From Ruminococcus flavefaciens (GTDB lineage Bacteria > Bacillota > Clostridia > Oscillospirales > Ruminococcaceae): a DNA stretch of 64,000 nucleotides. The stretch spans positions 1 to 64,000 of the forward strand of contig SVNH01000002.1 in the NCBI GenBank assembly GCA_015067005.1. The letters run 5' to 3'. The position numbers were made by a program, and so were the translations under genes. The notes under the pieces are model-generated. The model saw only the letters and a program-made list of their open reading frames with translations, was not told the origin of the DNA and did no database searches. This document shows positions 11,633 through 20,184 of the stretch, in pieces (position 1 is the stretch's first letter; every line of letters begins with the position of its first letter).

Positions 11633-11699
11633 TCACTCACGGAAGCCACTCTCCCCTACTCCGGTTTAAACGTAATCATATCTTACGTCTTGGCGCACT

Positions 11700-11727
11700 T
11701 TGAGTGCGTGGTATTGATGTCAAGGGA
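11700..11727 (+). repeat. Right copy of 28-bp direct repeat, putative attR
   Basis: It matches 79-106 at 27 of 28 positions. In the methyltransferase frame it reads HFECVVLMSRE and stops at TGA (11729-11731), which overlaps the ATG of the next gene as ATGA. That overlap looks like the original, uninterrupted gene order. Codons before HFE do not resemble the methyltransferase, as expected on the element side of a junction. Confidence 0.65.
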
Positions 11728-12237
11728 ATGAAGAAGCAAACTGCAAATATTATAACTGGTCTGAGGGTAGTTTTCAGTATCGGACTTCTGTTCCTGACGC
11801 CGCTCTCCCCGGCTTTCTTCGCTCTCTACATCGCCGCAGGTCTTACAGATATGGTCGACGGCACTGTCGCACGTATGACGGGAAGCGTCAGCGAATTCGG
11901 CTCAAAGCTTGATACCCTCGCGGATATAGTTTTCACGGCAGTGTGCATGATAAAACTGCTGCCGGTGCTTGACATCCCTGTATGGACTTACTGCTGGGCT
12001 GGCGGAATAGCGCTAATAAAGGCAGTCACCCTCGCTATCGGCTGCATCAGGCTGAAAAGGTTCACCGCGGTACACTCGCTGCTGAATAAGATCACAGGTG
12101 CTATGCTGTTTGCGCTCCCGCTTACGCTCCCGTTCATCGGACTGAAATACAGTACAGCGGCAGTCTGTACCGCGGCATCATTCGCGGCTATACAGGAGTG
12201 CCGCACGGTGATAAAAAAATTGAAAAATAATACTTGA
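11728..12237 (+). CDS. CDP-alcohol phosphatidyltransferase family protein (PgsA-like)
   Basis: This is a 169-residue integral membrane enzyme. It would transfer a phosphatidyl group from CDP-diacylglycerol to an alcohol such as glycerol-3-phosphate during phospholipid synthesis. The family motif DGx2ARx8Gx3Dx3D is complete (DGTVAR, then GSKLDTLAD, near residues 42-63), and five or six hydrophobic segments follow the usual pattern. The ATG at 11728 was chosen because ATGA overlap with the displaced rlmD end suggests past translational coupling; a GTG at 11704 is an alternative. The exact alcohol acceptor cannot be told. The inserted island now separates it from its original upstream gene and perhaps promoter. 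Confidence 0.85.
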   Translation: MKKQTANIITGLRVVFSIGLLFLTPLSPAFFALYIAAGLTDMVDGTVARMTGSVSEFGSKLDTLADIVFTAVCMIKLLPVLDIPVWTYCWAGGIALIKAVTLAIGCIRLKRFTAVHSLLNKITGAMLFALPLTLPFIGLKYSTAAVCTAASFAAIQECRTVIKKLKNNT

Positions 12238-12262
12238 CATTTACTGAAAACTGCGTTATACT
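12234..12262 (+). promoter_or_regulatory. Strong SigA promoter of the ABC exporter operon
   Basis: TTGACA (12234-12239), 17 nt, TATACT (12257-12262). The -35 overlaps the stop codon of the preceding gene. A ribosome site (AAGG) and ATG follow at 12302. Confidence 0.85.
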
Positions 12263-12301
12263 ATTAAAATATTCATCTGAACAAGAAAGAAGGTAAAAAC
12301 A

Positions 12302-13303
12302 ATGTCAGCAATAATTGAAATCAAGAATGTCAGCAAGGAATTCAAAGTCCTCAATAGACGTGAAGGTCTCAAGGGCAGCCTTAAAGACCTGTTTTCACGC
12401 GATTACAAGATAGTCCGCGCTGTCGACAGCATCTCCATGAACATTCAGCAGGGCGAGATCGTCGGCTACCTCGGACCAAACGGTGCTGGCAAATCTACTA
12501 CCATCAAGATGATGACCGGCGTACTCGAACCGACTTCCGGTGAGATACTCGTCGACGGCAACATCCCCTACAAGAACCGTACCAGAAATGCTCAGAAGAT
12601 CGGAGTTGTATTCGGTCAGCGTACACAGCTCTGGTGGGCACTGCCGCTCATCGAATCCTTCAAGATACTCAAGGAGATCTACCAGATCGGCGACAAGGAA
12701 TACGATGAAATGATCGAGCTTTACAAGTCGCTCGTGGACATAGAGCCGCTCCTCCACAAGCCTGTACGTCAGATGTCACTCGGTCAGCGTACCCTCAGCG
12801 ACATCCTCGCGGCTTTTCTCCACGATCCGAAAATAGTTTTCCTCGATGAGCCGACTATCGGTCTCGATGTTTCGATGAAGTCCAAGATAAGAACGCTCAT
12901 TCAGGCACTGAACAAGAAGAAGAATACTACCGTTATCCTAACAACTCACGATATGGGCGATGTTGACGCTCTGTGTCAGAGAATCGTCATCATCGACAAG
13001 GGCAAGATGCTCTACGATAACGACATCGAACACCTTAAAAGCTTCTTCGGCTCTTACCGTACCCTCAAAATACGTACCGGCGGCTCTCTCAAGGACGATG
13101 CCGCTTCAATACAGAAACAGTTCCCGATGTTCTCGGTCGATTCCGATGACGAGTGGATCTCGATACTCGTTGATGAGGATAAATCAAAGGTCATGGACGT
13201 TCTCAACTCTCTCCAGAAGTCCCACGACATCAGAGACATGAAGCTTGAAGAAATCTCCTCTGAGGAGGTCATCAAAAAGATATACGAGGAGGGTGTGGAA
13301 TGA
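12302..13303 (+). CDS. ABC-2 type exporter, ATP-binding subunit
   Basis: The 333-residue ATPase has a Walker A (GPNGAGKST), Q-loop region (VVFGQRTQLWW), the ABC signature as MSLGQR, Walker B (IVFLDEPTIGLD) and H-loop (TTHD). The WW after the Q-loop and the long C-terminus are typical of the COG4586 group that pairs with two ABC-2 permeases. The next two genes encode such permeases, and the stop overlaps the first one. The substrate is unknown; relatives include drug and lipid exporters. The sequence after residue 235 is probably a regulatory domain. Confidence 0.92.
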   Translation: MSAIIEIKNVSKEFKVLNRREGLKGSLKDLFSRDYKIVRAVDSISMNIQQGEIVGYLGPNGAGKSTTIKMMTGVLEPTSGEILVDGNIPYKNRTRNAQKIGVVFGQRTQLWWALPLIESFKILKEIYQIGDKEYDEMIELYKSLVDIEPLLHKPVRQMSLGQRTLSDILAAFLHDPKIVFLDEPTIGLDVSMKSKIRTLIQALNKKKNTTVILTTHDMGDVDALCQRIVIIDKGKMLYDNDIEHLKSFFGSYRTLKIRTGGSLKDDAASIQKQFPMFSVDSDDEWISILVDEDKSKVMDVLNSLQKSHDIRDMKLEEISSEEVIKKIYEEGVE

Positions 13304-14109
13304 ATCTGAAAAAATACTTCGCCCTCACCCGCGCCGGCGTTATGGACGCTTTGCAGTTCCGTATGTCCATGTTTGTAATGTTCATAGGAAATCTGCTTTA
13401 CCTCATTGTAGTTTACTTCCTGTGGAAGGCTATCTACGATTCCTCCGGAACTGACGTTGTAAACGGTATGACATTCACTGATACGCTCATTTACCTCGTT
13501 CTGGCAACTGCTCTGTTCGGATTCATGGAGATGTACACCGTATGGCAGGTCGGACGTGATATACAGTCCGGAAGGATAGTCCTCGATCTGCTGAAGCCTA
13601 TAAACTACCGCCGCTACATCTTCTGGGGCTTCTCAGGAAACCTCGTTGTGAACTTCTTTGCGACCTTCCTCCCGACCTTCATCGTTATCGAGATAGTCAC
13701 AAAGGGCGCGATACATATCGGTATCAATATGCCGTTTTTCGTGGCATCGGTAGTGATGTCGGTACTTATAAATTACAGCATCGACTTCATCGTAAGCACA
13801 ATTTGCCTCTATACTGAATCGATCTGGGGCATCAACATCATGAAACAGGTCGTTGTAACGCTTCTCTCGGGTGCGACAATACCGCTCGCATTCTTCCCGG
13901 ATAAGCTCCGCAGCGTCGTTGAGCTGCTCCCGTTCGCCGCGATCTACGACTCCCCGCTCAGACTCCTCCTCTGGGACGGTACCAGCATGGAGCCTCACGA
14001 ACCGTGGTGTATGCTCGGATTCCAGCTTTTCTGGTGCATAGTCATGATGATCATCAGCAAGCTGTTCTGGAAGATCTCGATCAAGCAGATCACTGTGAAT
14101 GGAGGTTGA
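13300..14109 (+). CDS. ABC-2 family permease subunit (first of two)
   Basis: This 269-residue protein has about six predicted membrane segments (for example MFVMFIGNLLYLIVVYFLW and FVASVVMSVLINYSIDFIVS) and no signal peptide. Its start ATGA overlaps the ATPase stop, so translation is coupled. Conserved features such as DTLIYLVLATALFGFMEMY and LDLLKPINYR match the ABC-2 permease group partnered with COG4586 ATPases (COG4587-like). It would form half of the transmembrane channel with the next gene product. Confidence 0.88.
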   Translation: MNLKKYFALTRAGVMDALQFRMSMFVMFIGNLLYLIVVYFLWKAIYDSSGTDVVNGMTFTDTLIYLVLATALFGFMEMYTVWQVGRDIQSGRIVLDLLKPINYRRYIFWGFSGNLVVNFFATFLPTFIVIEIVTKGAIHIGINMPFFVASVVMSVLINYSIDFIVSTICLYTESIWGINIMKQVVVTLLSGATIPLAFFPDKLRSVVELLPFAAIYDSPLRLLLWDGTSMEPHEPWCMLGFQLFWCIVMMIISKLFWKISIKQITVNGG

Positions 14110-14113
14110 TGTT

Positions 14114-14917
14114 ATGGAAAGAAAAAGTCTCGGCTTCTACCTGCGTATCTATTTCAAGATAATCGCTCAGGACATCAAAAGCAAAATGAGCTACCGCGCA
14201 GACTTCATCATCTCCACGGTCGGCATGATATGTACCAATATCGCCGGTTTTGTAAGCTTCTGGATACTCTTCAAGAATTTCCCCTCGATCAACAACTGGT
14301 CGTATCACGAAATGCTCTTCCTTTACGGATTCTCGCTCATTTCGCTGACGCCGGTGCAGTGTCTGTTTGATAACAACTGGAGTCTGCGAATGAACGTATA
14401 CTCCGGCGACTTCATCAAATACTGCTTCCGTCCGATAAACCTCTTCTTCTATTACCAGTCAGAGGTTTTCGACATCAAAGGTCTCGGACAGTTCGCATTC
14501 GGCATCGCTACGCTGGTCTACTCATGGAACAAAATTGGTCTTGCAGTAACGCCGCTGATAATTCTGAAGGTGCTGCTGTTCCTCATATCGGCTTCGCTGA
14601 TAATGATAGCGCTCCAGAACGCCGCTTCGGCTACCTGCTTCTGGATTCAGGGCTCGTTCTTCGTGCTCGATCTCGTTTTCAAGCTGAAGGACTACTCAAA
14701 GTACCCGATAACTATCTTCACACCGGTATTCAGATTCATCTTCACATTCATTATCCCTATCGCCTTCATCGCCTACTATCCAAGTCTTGTAGTCCTGAGG
14801 CCGGACGACATCCCGCTGCTCTCATGGCTCTCGCCGCTTATCAGCCTCGCATTTTTCTATGCAAGCTATAAGTTCTGGATGCTCGGTGCTACCAAGTACA
14901 GCGGTACAGGTTCATGA
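14114..14917 (+). CDS. ABC-2 family permease subunit (second of two)
   Basis: A 267-residue polytopic membrane protein of the COG3694-like group (VYSGDFIKYCFRPINLFFYY is typical). I chose ATG 14114 because GGAGG sits 8 nt upstream; the earlier in-frame ATG at 14099 overlaps the first permease. It completes a three-subunit exporter with the two preceding genes. A strong terminator follows. Confidence 0.88.
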   Translation: MERKSLGFYLRIYFKIIAQDIKSKMSYRADFIISTVGMICTNIAGFVSFWILFKNFPSINNWSYHEMLFLYGFSLISLTPVQCLFDNNWSLRMNVYSGDFIKYCFRPINLFFYYQSEVFDIKGLGQFAFGIATLVYSWNKIGLAVTPLIILKVLLFLISASLIMIALQNAASATCFWIQGSFFVLDLVFKLKDYSKYPITIFTPVFRFIFTFIIPIAFIAYYPSLVVLRPDDIPLLSWLSPLISLAFFYASYKFWMLGATKYSGTGS

Positions 14918-14950
14918 TACGAGATAACTTACGCTATAATGCACAAAAAA

Positions 14951-14976
14951 CGGGCTCCAAAGGGAGTCCGTTTTTT
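14951..14976 (+). terminator. Rho-independent terminator of the ABC exporter operon
   Basis: An 8-bp GC-rich stem with one mismatch (14951-14958 with 14963-14970) and a 4-nt loop is followed by six T. The rest of 14977-15227 is very A/T rich and shows no convincing gene. Confidence 0.85.
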
Positions 14977-15227
14977 GCATAAAAGAGGTATTACAAAAAA
15001 GTTTTATCAGCATCATGTTTTCTTATATTGTTTTTTTATCTACGTTTATTATATCATACAATTACAATTATTGCAACTATTTTTGATATTTTCTACATAA
15101 ATGTCAACTGCCTTTGGTCAATTAGTTCATATTGTACATATCGTAGAGTATACTTGAAATCAATATTACGAATAGTAGAAAATAACAAGTTTTGTATATT
15201 AGTATTAATATTTTCGCAATATTTGAA

Positions 15228-15256
15228 TTGCAACTATCAATTTTTAACGTTATAAT
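15228..15256 (+). promoter_or_regulatory. Promoter of the dockerin-esterase gene
   Basis: TTGCAA (15228-15233), 17 nt, TATAAT (15251-15256), with a 5' untranslated leader of about 55 nt before GGAGG and the start at 15320. Confidence 0.75.
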
Positions 15257-15319
15257 GTAGTTAGACAGTATACATAGATTACTTGACCACTTATCATTAT
15301 ATTTATTCTGGAGGCTTAT

Positions 15320-16546
15320 ATGAAAAAATCTAAATTTGCTGCGTCAGCTGCTGCTGCACTCTGCTGTGCTTCGCTCCTGACTGCCGTTCCCTCAGCCGCT
15401 CCTAAGGCTGATGCGACGTGGATCTCTTATCAAGGTCTGACATTCAGCTCAGGCGACCTCAACTTCGACGGCAGGATCAATGCCTGCGACCTCATTCTCG
15501 CAAGAAGAGGCTTAGTCGATGCATTCACCGGTATTGCTTTCAAGGATCATGCAAGATTCCTTGCTGCTGATGTCGACGGCAATAACCAGTTCACTATGGC
15601 TGATTTCGTTCAGTTACAGGAGTTCGTTCTCGGCAAGAGACTTGAGTTTGAACTCGCTCCTAACGATAATCCGCCCGGACCTACTCCGAAACCAACTATC
15701 ACCGGCTCTGAGTACATGAACAAGTGCTCGCCTGAGCTTACTGAAAATTATCCGCAGGATGTTCTCAACAAGGCTTACGGTGTCAAGGTCGAAAAGAAGT
15801 ACTACACCTGCAAATTCAATAATCAGACCAAGCCTGTAAATATCGTACTCCCTGAAAACTACGATCCGAACAAGAAGTACCCTGTTCTTTATGCTCTCCA
15901 CGGTATCGGCGGAAATGAGGACAACATGATAAGCGACGATATGGGTGTTGTAAATATGGCTACAAACCTCGCTAAATCCGGTCAGGCAAAGGAAATGATA
16001 ATCGTTTCGCCTCAGATGTTCACTCACAAGACCAAGCAGTATTACGATAACCAGATCAACGCTGACAATACTGCCGCTTATGATAACTTCCTCTATGACC
16101 TCACAGAAAGCCTCATGCCATTCATCGAGGAAAACTACCCTGTTCTCACAGGCAGAGAGAATACTGCTATCAGCGGATTCTCAATGGGCGGACGTGAAGC
16201 TATCTACATCGGTCTCATGCGCTCCGACCTCTTCGGTTATATCGGCGGCGCTTGTCCTGCACCTGGTATCTATCCAACTACTGACTTTTTCATGGATCAC
16301 CCTGGCTCAGTCTCTTCTGAAAGTGAATTCAAGTTCAAGGACGGAAATCCGCTTCCGTATATGTTCCTCATCTCCGGTGCTCAGGGCGACTTCGTTGTTC
16401 AAGACCATCCGGAACGCTACCACAAAACACTCACAGCAAACAATATTGACCACCTCTGGCAGGTCATCACAGTCGGAAATCACGACGGCAACTCTGTTAA
16501 GGCTCATATGTATAACTTCCTCAGATGGGCATTCAACGCTGAATAA
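15320..16546 (+). CDS. Secreted dockerin - CE1 esterase (feruloyl/acetylxylan esterase-like)
   Basis: Domain order over 408 residues: a signal peptide (residues 1 to about 31), then at once a type I dockerin (about 43-110) with two F-hand calcium loops (GDLNFDGRINACD and ADVDGNNQFTMAD). A proline linker follows, then an esterase D/CE1 alpha-beta hydrolase. The serine nucleophile is in GFSMGG (about residue 288) and the likely His in GNHDGN near the end. CE1 enzymes remove ferulate or acetate from xylan; the substrate here is not resolvable. A dockerin near the N-terminus is uncommon. The dockerin-linker-CE1 half closely resembles the C-terminal half of the convergent gene that ends at 16920. 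Confidence 0.92.
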   Translation: MKKSKFAASAAAALCCASLLTAVPSAAPKADATWISYQGLTFSSGDLNFDGRINACDLILARRGLVDAFTGIAFKDHARFLAADVDGNNQFTMADFVQLQEFVLGKRLEFELAPNDNPPGPTPKPTITGSEYMNKCSPELTENYPQDVLNKAYGVKVEKKYYTCKFNNQTKPVNIVLPENYDPNKKYPVLYALHGIGGNEDNMISDDMGVVNMATNLAKSGQAKEMIIVSPQMFTHKTKQYYDNQINADNTAAYDNFLYDLTESLMPFIEENYPVLTGRENTAISGFSMGGREAIYIGLMRSDLFGYIGGACPAPGIYPTTDFFMDHPGSVSSESEFKFKDGNPLPYMFLISGAQGDFVVQDHPERYHKTLTANNIDHLWQVITVGNHDGNSVKAHMYNFLRWAFNAE

Positions 16547-16571
16547 AGCTATCAATCATCTCCTTAAAGCT

Positions 16572-16600
16572 GGCGCGGCAAAATTAGTTGCCGCGCCTTT
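16572..16600 (+). terminator. Terminator of the dockerin-esterase gene
   Basis: A perfect 10-bp stem, ggcgcggcaa (16572-16581) with ttgccgcgcc (16588-16597), followed by TTTCT, lies about 25 nt after the stop codon. Confidence 0.8.
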
Positions 16601-16630
16601 CTGCACTTCCGACCTGATTCAAATATAAAT

Positions 16631-16662
16631 GCACACTCATCAGGAGTGTGCCGCAGCTTGTC
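16631..16662 (+). repeat. Hairpin plus truncated end of the 153-bp miniature element family
   Basis: A palindrome (16631-16651, arms gcacact and agtgtgc) is followed directly by gcagcttgtc (16653-16662). The latter is the left terminus of the miniature elements at 33880 and 51194, which also begin right after a hairpin. The rest of that element is not present in recognisable form, so this looks like a decayed or recombined copy. Confidence 0.45.
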
Positions 16663-16690
16663 AAAATAAGTCAGTATATATCCATATAAA

Positions 16691-16772
16691 CGAGCGTCCC
16701 TACATTTTTGCTATTTTACGTTTGCTTTTGTAGGGACGACCTTTGGTCGTCCGCATTTTTCTGGTTGAAACC
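16691..16772 (+). repeat. Interspersed palindromic repeat, family 2
   Basis: The unit runs from cgtccctac through an A/T-rich spacer (tttgctattttacgttt) to gtagggacg, then the hairpin gacgacctttggtcgtc and gttgaaac. It is the near-identical reverse complement of 34076-34165. It lies in the 373-base gap between two convergent genes and carries no ORF. Confidence 0.7.
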
Positions 16773-16786
16773 AATGTATTGTTCGT

Positions 16787-16870
16787 CACGGGTTGATGTA
16801 GGCATCAGCCCCCACAATTCGGCTGTTCTTCATAAATATGTAGGGGGCGATGTCCCACATCGCCCCCGAA
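16787..16870 (+). repeat. Interspersed palindromic repeat, third variety
   Basis: It contains gatgtaggcatc, then cccccac, a spacer, gtagggggcg, and the hairpin ggcgatgtcccacatcgcc (near 16847-16868). The layout of two hairpins around a ccctac...gtaggg pair is that of the other repeat families in this window, but the stems differ. Only one copy is seen here. Confidence 0.5.
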
Positions 16871-16919
16871 TTATTACACTTGTAAGAGTGCAGCGTCACG
16901 CTGCTGGATCCCCTCGCAG

Positions 16920-19859
16920 TTATGTTGTAGCCTGGAATACTTCACGAACGAAGTTGTAGATATGTGCGTGGATACTGTTATCACCGTGGTAACCGCCGTT
17001 TACATAGTGCCAGATGTGCGGAACACCGTTCTTTGTGAAGTTATTGTGATAAGTCTTAGGATTATCGTAAACGATCGTGTCGTTGCTACCGGCTGTTATG
17101 TGGAGGAGATAAGGTGAATTATCGTCATCCCAGTTGAATGTTCCTTCAACCCCCGGTGCAGGACAGATAGCTCCGACGTATCCGAAGGTCTCAGGCATCT
17201 TCATTCCGATAAGGAGCGATTCACGTCCGCCCATTGAGAAGCCTGTGATAGCGGTATTGTCCTTGCCTGTGAGTACGCTGTACTTGCTCTCGATCTCAGG
17301 CATAAGGTCGTTCTTGAGGTCATTGATGAAGTTATCATAACCGTAGTTATTCTCATTATCCATTGCGGTGCAGGATGCCATAGTAGGATGCGAGAATACA
17401 TCAGGGAATACAACGATCATGTCCTTAGCCTCGCCGGAAGCGATAGCGTTTCCGATGATCTGACGTGTATACATCGTATCGTTGCCCTTGATAATCATTC
17501 TGTCCTGAGTCTCATAGTAGCCGTGGAGAACGTAGAGCACAGGATACTTCTTATCCTCTGAGTATCCAGCCGGAAGAAGGATGTTGTACTTCTTCTGACG
17601 GTTAGCAGTCTTTGAGTAGTAGGTTGCAGCCTTTATCGTACCGTACTGTACGCCGGATTTTTCCTGATGAGAAGAATCTGGCTCCTTCTCAACAAGCTTT
17701 TCCTGACAGATCTGTGTGAACTCAGCCATAGTCATAGCTGTATGCGGCTTTTCAACAAGCGGGAATTCAGTGATCTTGCCGAGTACGAACTCATTGATGA
17801 GAGTAACGTCAGTGATATTGAACTCGCCGTCATCGTTTACATCAGCGTTGAGTGACGAGCAGTTTTTCGGGAAGCTGCCATTGATAAGAGCGCGTCTTGC
17901 AGCGATGAGATCGTAGCCGTTTATCTTACCGTCGCCGGTGATGTCGCCGCGGCAGAATGTACCGCCCTTAGCGCCGGCTATCTTAGTGCCTGCAACTGCT
18001 GCGATAGCATCATCAATGAAGAAATCAATGCTGCTCTTGTCGGTTTCAACGTATATAGCGAAATTTGAACCGTCCTTCGGAAGTGTGAAGTTCTGGTTTG
18101 CAAGCTGGAACCACTGTCCCTTTGAAGCGTCAACAGTAGCGATCTTGACATACTCAGGATCGCCGTTAGCGTTGTCGTACTGAAGCGAGAAGTGGAATTT
18201 ATCCTGATCCTTGCCGGTCGTATACTTAGCATTCACGCTGAAGCTGTAAGTCTCACCAGCCTTGAATTCGCTGCCAAGCTTCTTGATAACGCCGTTCCAT
18301 GCATACTCTCTGCCTGTTACGGAGATACATCCGCTGCCTTCGTAAGGATCGGTCTTGGAAGTGCTTACCTTAGCGCCGCCTCTGCCGCTCCAGTTCTCAG
18401 TACCGCGGTCGAATGTATTCTCGAAGATATAGCCCTCCGGCTTCTCGACAGGATCAGTTGTTACCTCGGAAGAGCCGTCGCCCTCGAACTTCCACCAGTC
18501 AACGTTCATGAGGTAGCCGCTGTCGCCCTTGAATACGAGGTAGAGGTCATGCTCACCGTCAACTACTGTATCCGTGGAAACCTCTTCCCAGTTCTGCCAG
18601 CCGCCTGTGCCGCTGACACGGCAGGCACCTATAACAGGACCTGTCTTGCTGTCGATGTGGAGCTCTATCGTACCGCCGCTCGTATTTGAAGCAACGCTTG
18701 CTGTGAATTTATCAGCGCCCGAACCGAAATCAACTCCGGCAACCTTTACGTAGTCGCCGTTCTCGATATTGCAGAGGTCAACGCCGCCCTCGGAGCATTT
18801 TTCAGTCTTGAGACCTTCGCTCCAGCAGATAGTCTCAGCCTCGTTCCTGATAAACGGATTGAGTGCCTCGATCTGATCCGGACCGTTGTTTGTCAGCTTC
18901 ATGACCGGAATTGAGCCGTCAGCGTTGAATGTGAATTCCTCAACTGAGGCGCTGCGGTTATACGAGCTTCCGCCCGGGATACCGCTCTTGTGATAGAAAA
19001 AATAGGAGTGATCCTTATAATCAATGATACCGCCGTGAGTTGTAAATGAGTTTGAGCCCTGCTGTATAACGCCGCCGTAGGTCCACGGACCTGTTACAGA
19101 AGGACCTGTTGCGTAGCACTGGCTCTCACCGCCGTATCCGCTTACAAACGATGCCCATATCAGATAGTAGAGGTTATCGTGCTTGCATATCCACGGACCT
19201 TCACCGTAGGAGGTCTTGTGCTCGCCGGAAGCCGGACCGAACTGCTGCGGTGTCATATCAAACTGCTTTATATCAGAGCCGAGAGACACCATATCCTCAT
19301 TGAGTTTTACGTAATAGCAGGTCGGATTGCCGAACATGAGCCATGCCTGACCGTCGTCGTCGATCATAACGGTCGGGTCGATATATGCCCAGTCAGGACC
19401 GCACAGAGGCTTACCGAGGACATCCTCATATGGACCTTCCGGAGAATCGGCGACTGCAACGCCGATAGCTCTTCCGCCGCCTCCGGGACCCTGATTAGTG
19501 GTCGTAAAGTAGAAGTAGTATTTGCCATTCCTCTCGATGCACTGCGAAGCCCATGCATCATTTTCGCCGCACCAGCTGAAAGAAGTGTCCTCAAGAATTC
19601 TTCCGTGATCGGTCCAGTTCTTCATATCCTTAGTGGAGAAGCACTGCCAGCCGGTCATCTTGTAGAAATCATTTTCGCCGTCGCGGTCGCAGCCTGTGAA
19701 GACGTACAGTTCATCGCCGAACACAACAGGTGCAGGATCAGGTGTGAAAGATGTCTGTACGATAGGATTATCCGCACAGGCAGTTGATGGGATGAGGACT
19801 GCTGCTGCAGCTGCTGCCACGACAGCAGAAGCTGCGGCAGATAGTATTTTTTTCTTCAT
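16920..19859 (-). CDS. Secreted GH43 - CBM6 - CBM - dockerin - CE1 multidomain xylan-degrading enzyme
   Basis: Domain order over 979 residues: signal peptide (1-29); GH43 five-bladed propeller (about 33-320) with the likely base in FTPDPAP, the modulator in YIDPTV and the acid in SYGEGPW; CBM6 (about 336-460, EAETICWSEG to VDWWKFEG); a second carbohydrate-binding beta-sandwich (about 476-625, CBM4/22-like, ENTFDRGTENWSG); type I dockerin (about 638-705, RGDITGDGKINGYD and ADVNDDGEFNITD); CE1 esterase (about 720-979, nucleophile in GFSMGG near 876). It probably removes arabinose or xylose units and ester groups from arabinoxylan while docked to a cellulosome scaffold. The dockerin lies inside the protein rather than at its end. 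Confidence 0.93.
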   Translation of the reverse strand: MKKKILSAAASAVVAAAAAAVLIPSTACADNPIVQTSFTPDPAPVVFGDELYVFTGCDRDGENDFYKMTGWQCFSTKDMKNWTDHGRILEDTSFSWCGENDAWASQCIERNGKYYFYFTTTNQGPGGGGRAIGVAVADSPEGPYEDVLGKPLCGPDWAYIDPTVMIDDDGQAWLMFGNPTCYYVKLNEDMVSLGSDIKQFDMTPQQFGPASGEHKTSYGEGPWICKHDNLYYLIWASFVSGYGGESQCYATGPSVTGPWTYGGVIQQGSNSFTTHGGIIDYKDHSYFFYHKSGIPGGSSYNRSASVEEFTFNADGSIPVMKLTNNGPDQIEALNPFIRNEAETICWSEGLKTEKCSEGGVDLCNIENGDYVKVAGVDFGSGADKFTASVASNTSGGTIELHIDSKTGPVIGACRVSGTGGWQNWEEVSTDTVVDGEHDLYLVFKGDSGYLMNVDWWKFEGDGSSEVTTDPVEKPEGYIFENTFDRGTENWSGRGGAKVSTSKTDPYEGSGCISVTGREYAWNGVIKKLGSEFKAGETYSFSVNAKYTTGKDQDKFHFSLQYDNANGDPEYVKIATVDASKGQWFQLANQNFTLPKDGSNFAIYVETDKSSIDFFIDDAIAAVAGTKIAGAKGGTFCRGDITGDGKINGYDLIAARRALINGSFPKNCSSLNADVNDDGEFNITDVTLINEFVLGKITEFPLVEKPHTAMTMAEFTQICQEKLVEKEPDSSHQEKSGVQYGTIKAATYYSKTANRQKKYNILLPAGYSEDKKYPVLYVLHGYYETQDRMIIKGNDTMYTRQIIGNAIASGEAKDMIVVFPDVFSHPTMASCTAMDNENNYGYDNFINDLKNDLMPEIESKYSVLTGKDNTAITGFSMGGRESLLIGMKMPETFGYVGAICPAPGVEGTFNWDDDNSPYLLHITAGSNDTIVYDNPKTYHNNFTKNGVPHIWHYVNGGYHGDNSIHAHIYNFVREVFQATT

Positions 19860-19943
19860 TTGAATCCCCCAATTCCGCTGATATAAAAAATTTCAGCAAA
19901 AAAATTTGAACAGAGTTTGTGAGTTTTAAATAATATTACCAAT

Positions 19944-19972
19944 ATTATAATGAATGATAGTCACAATTTCAA
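19944..19972 (-). promoter_or_regulatory. Promoter of the GH43-CE1 gene
   Basis: On the minus strand TTGAAA (19972-19967), 17 nt, TATAAT (19949-19944). It gives a leader of about 80 nt ahead of the start at 19859. The 19860-20184 gap contains only this and the divergent ABC-F promoter. Confidence 0.8.
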
Positions 19973-20133
19973 CTCACATTTCACATATTTGGTGGACATT
20001 ATGCAGAATTAGCGTAATTTTTTGCTTCTATTCAACAAATTGTTTAGACGCTTGGCACTAATTTTGTAGCGAATCGCCGCTTATATGATAATATTTTAAT
20101 CATCTCCGCAAAAACGTCCGGATAGTTACCGGT

Positions 20134-20162
20134 TTGCCATTTCGCCCAAAATGTGTTATAAT
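20134..20162 (+). promoter_or_regulatory. Promoter of the ABC-F gene
   Basis: TTGCCA (20134-20139), 17 nt, TATAAT (20157-20162), followed by GAGGTG and the ATG at 20185. The leader is too short for attenuator-type control known from some ABC-F resistance genes. Confidence 0.8.
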
Positions 20163-20184
20163 GAATATCCTATGAGGTGATAAT

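Noticed and set aside
15028..15255. 75-codon plus-strand frame in the A/T-rich gap before the dockerin-esterase
   Set aside because: The composition is that of non-coding A/T-rich DNA, there is no SD, and the frame overlaps the -35 and -10 of a good promoter.
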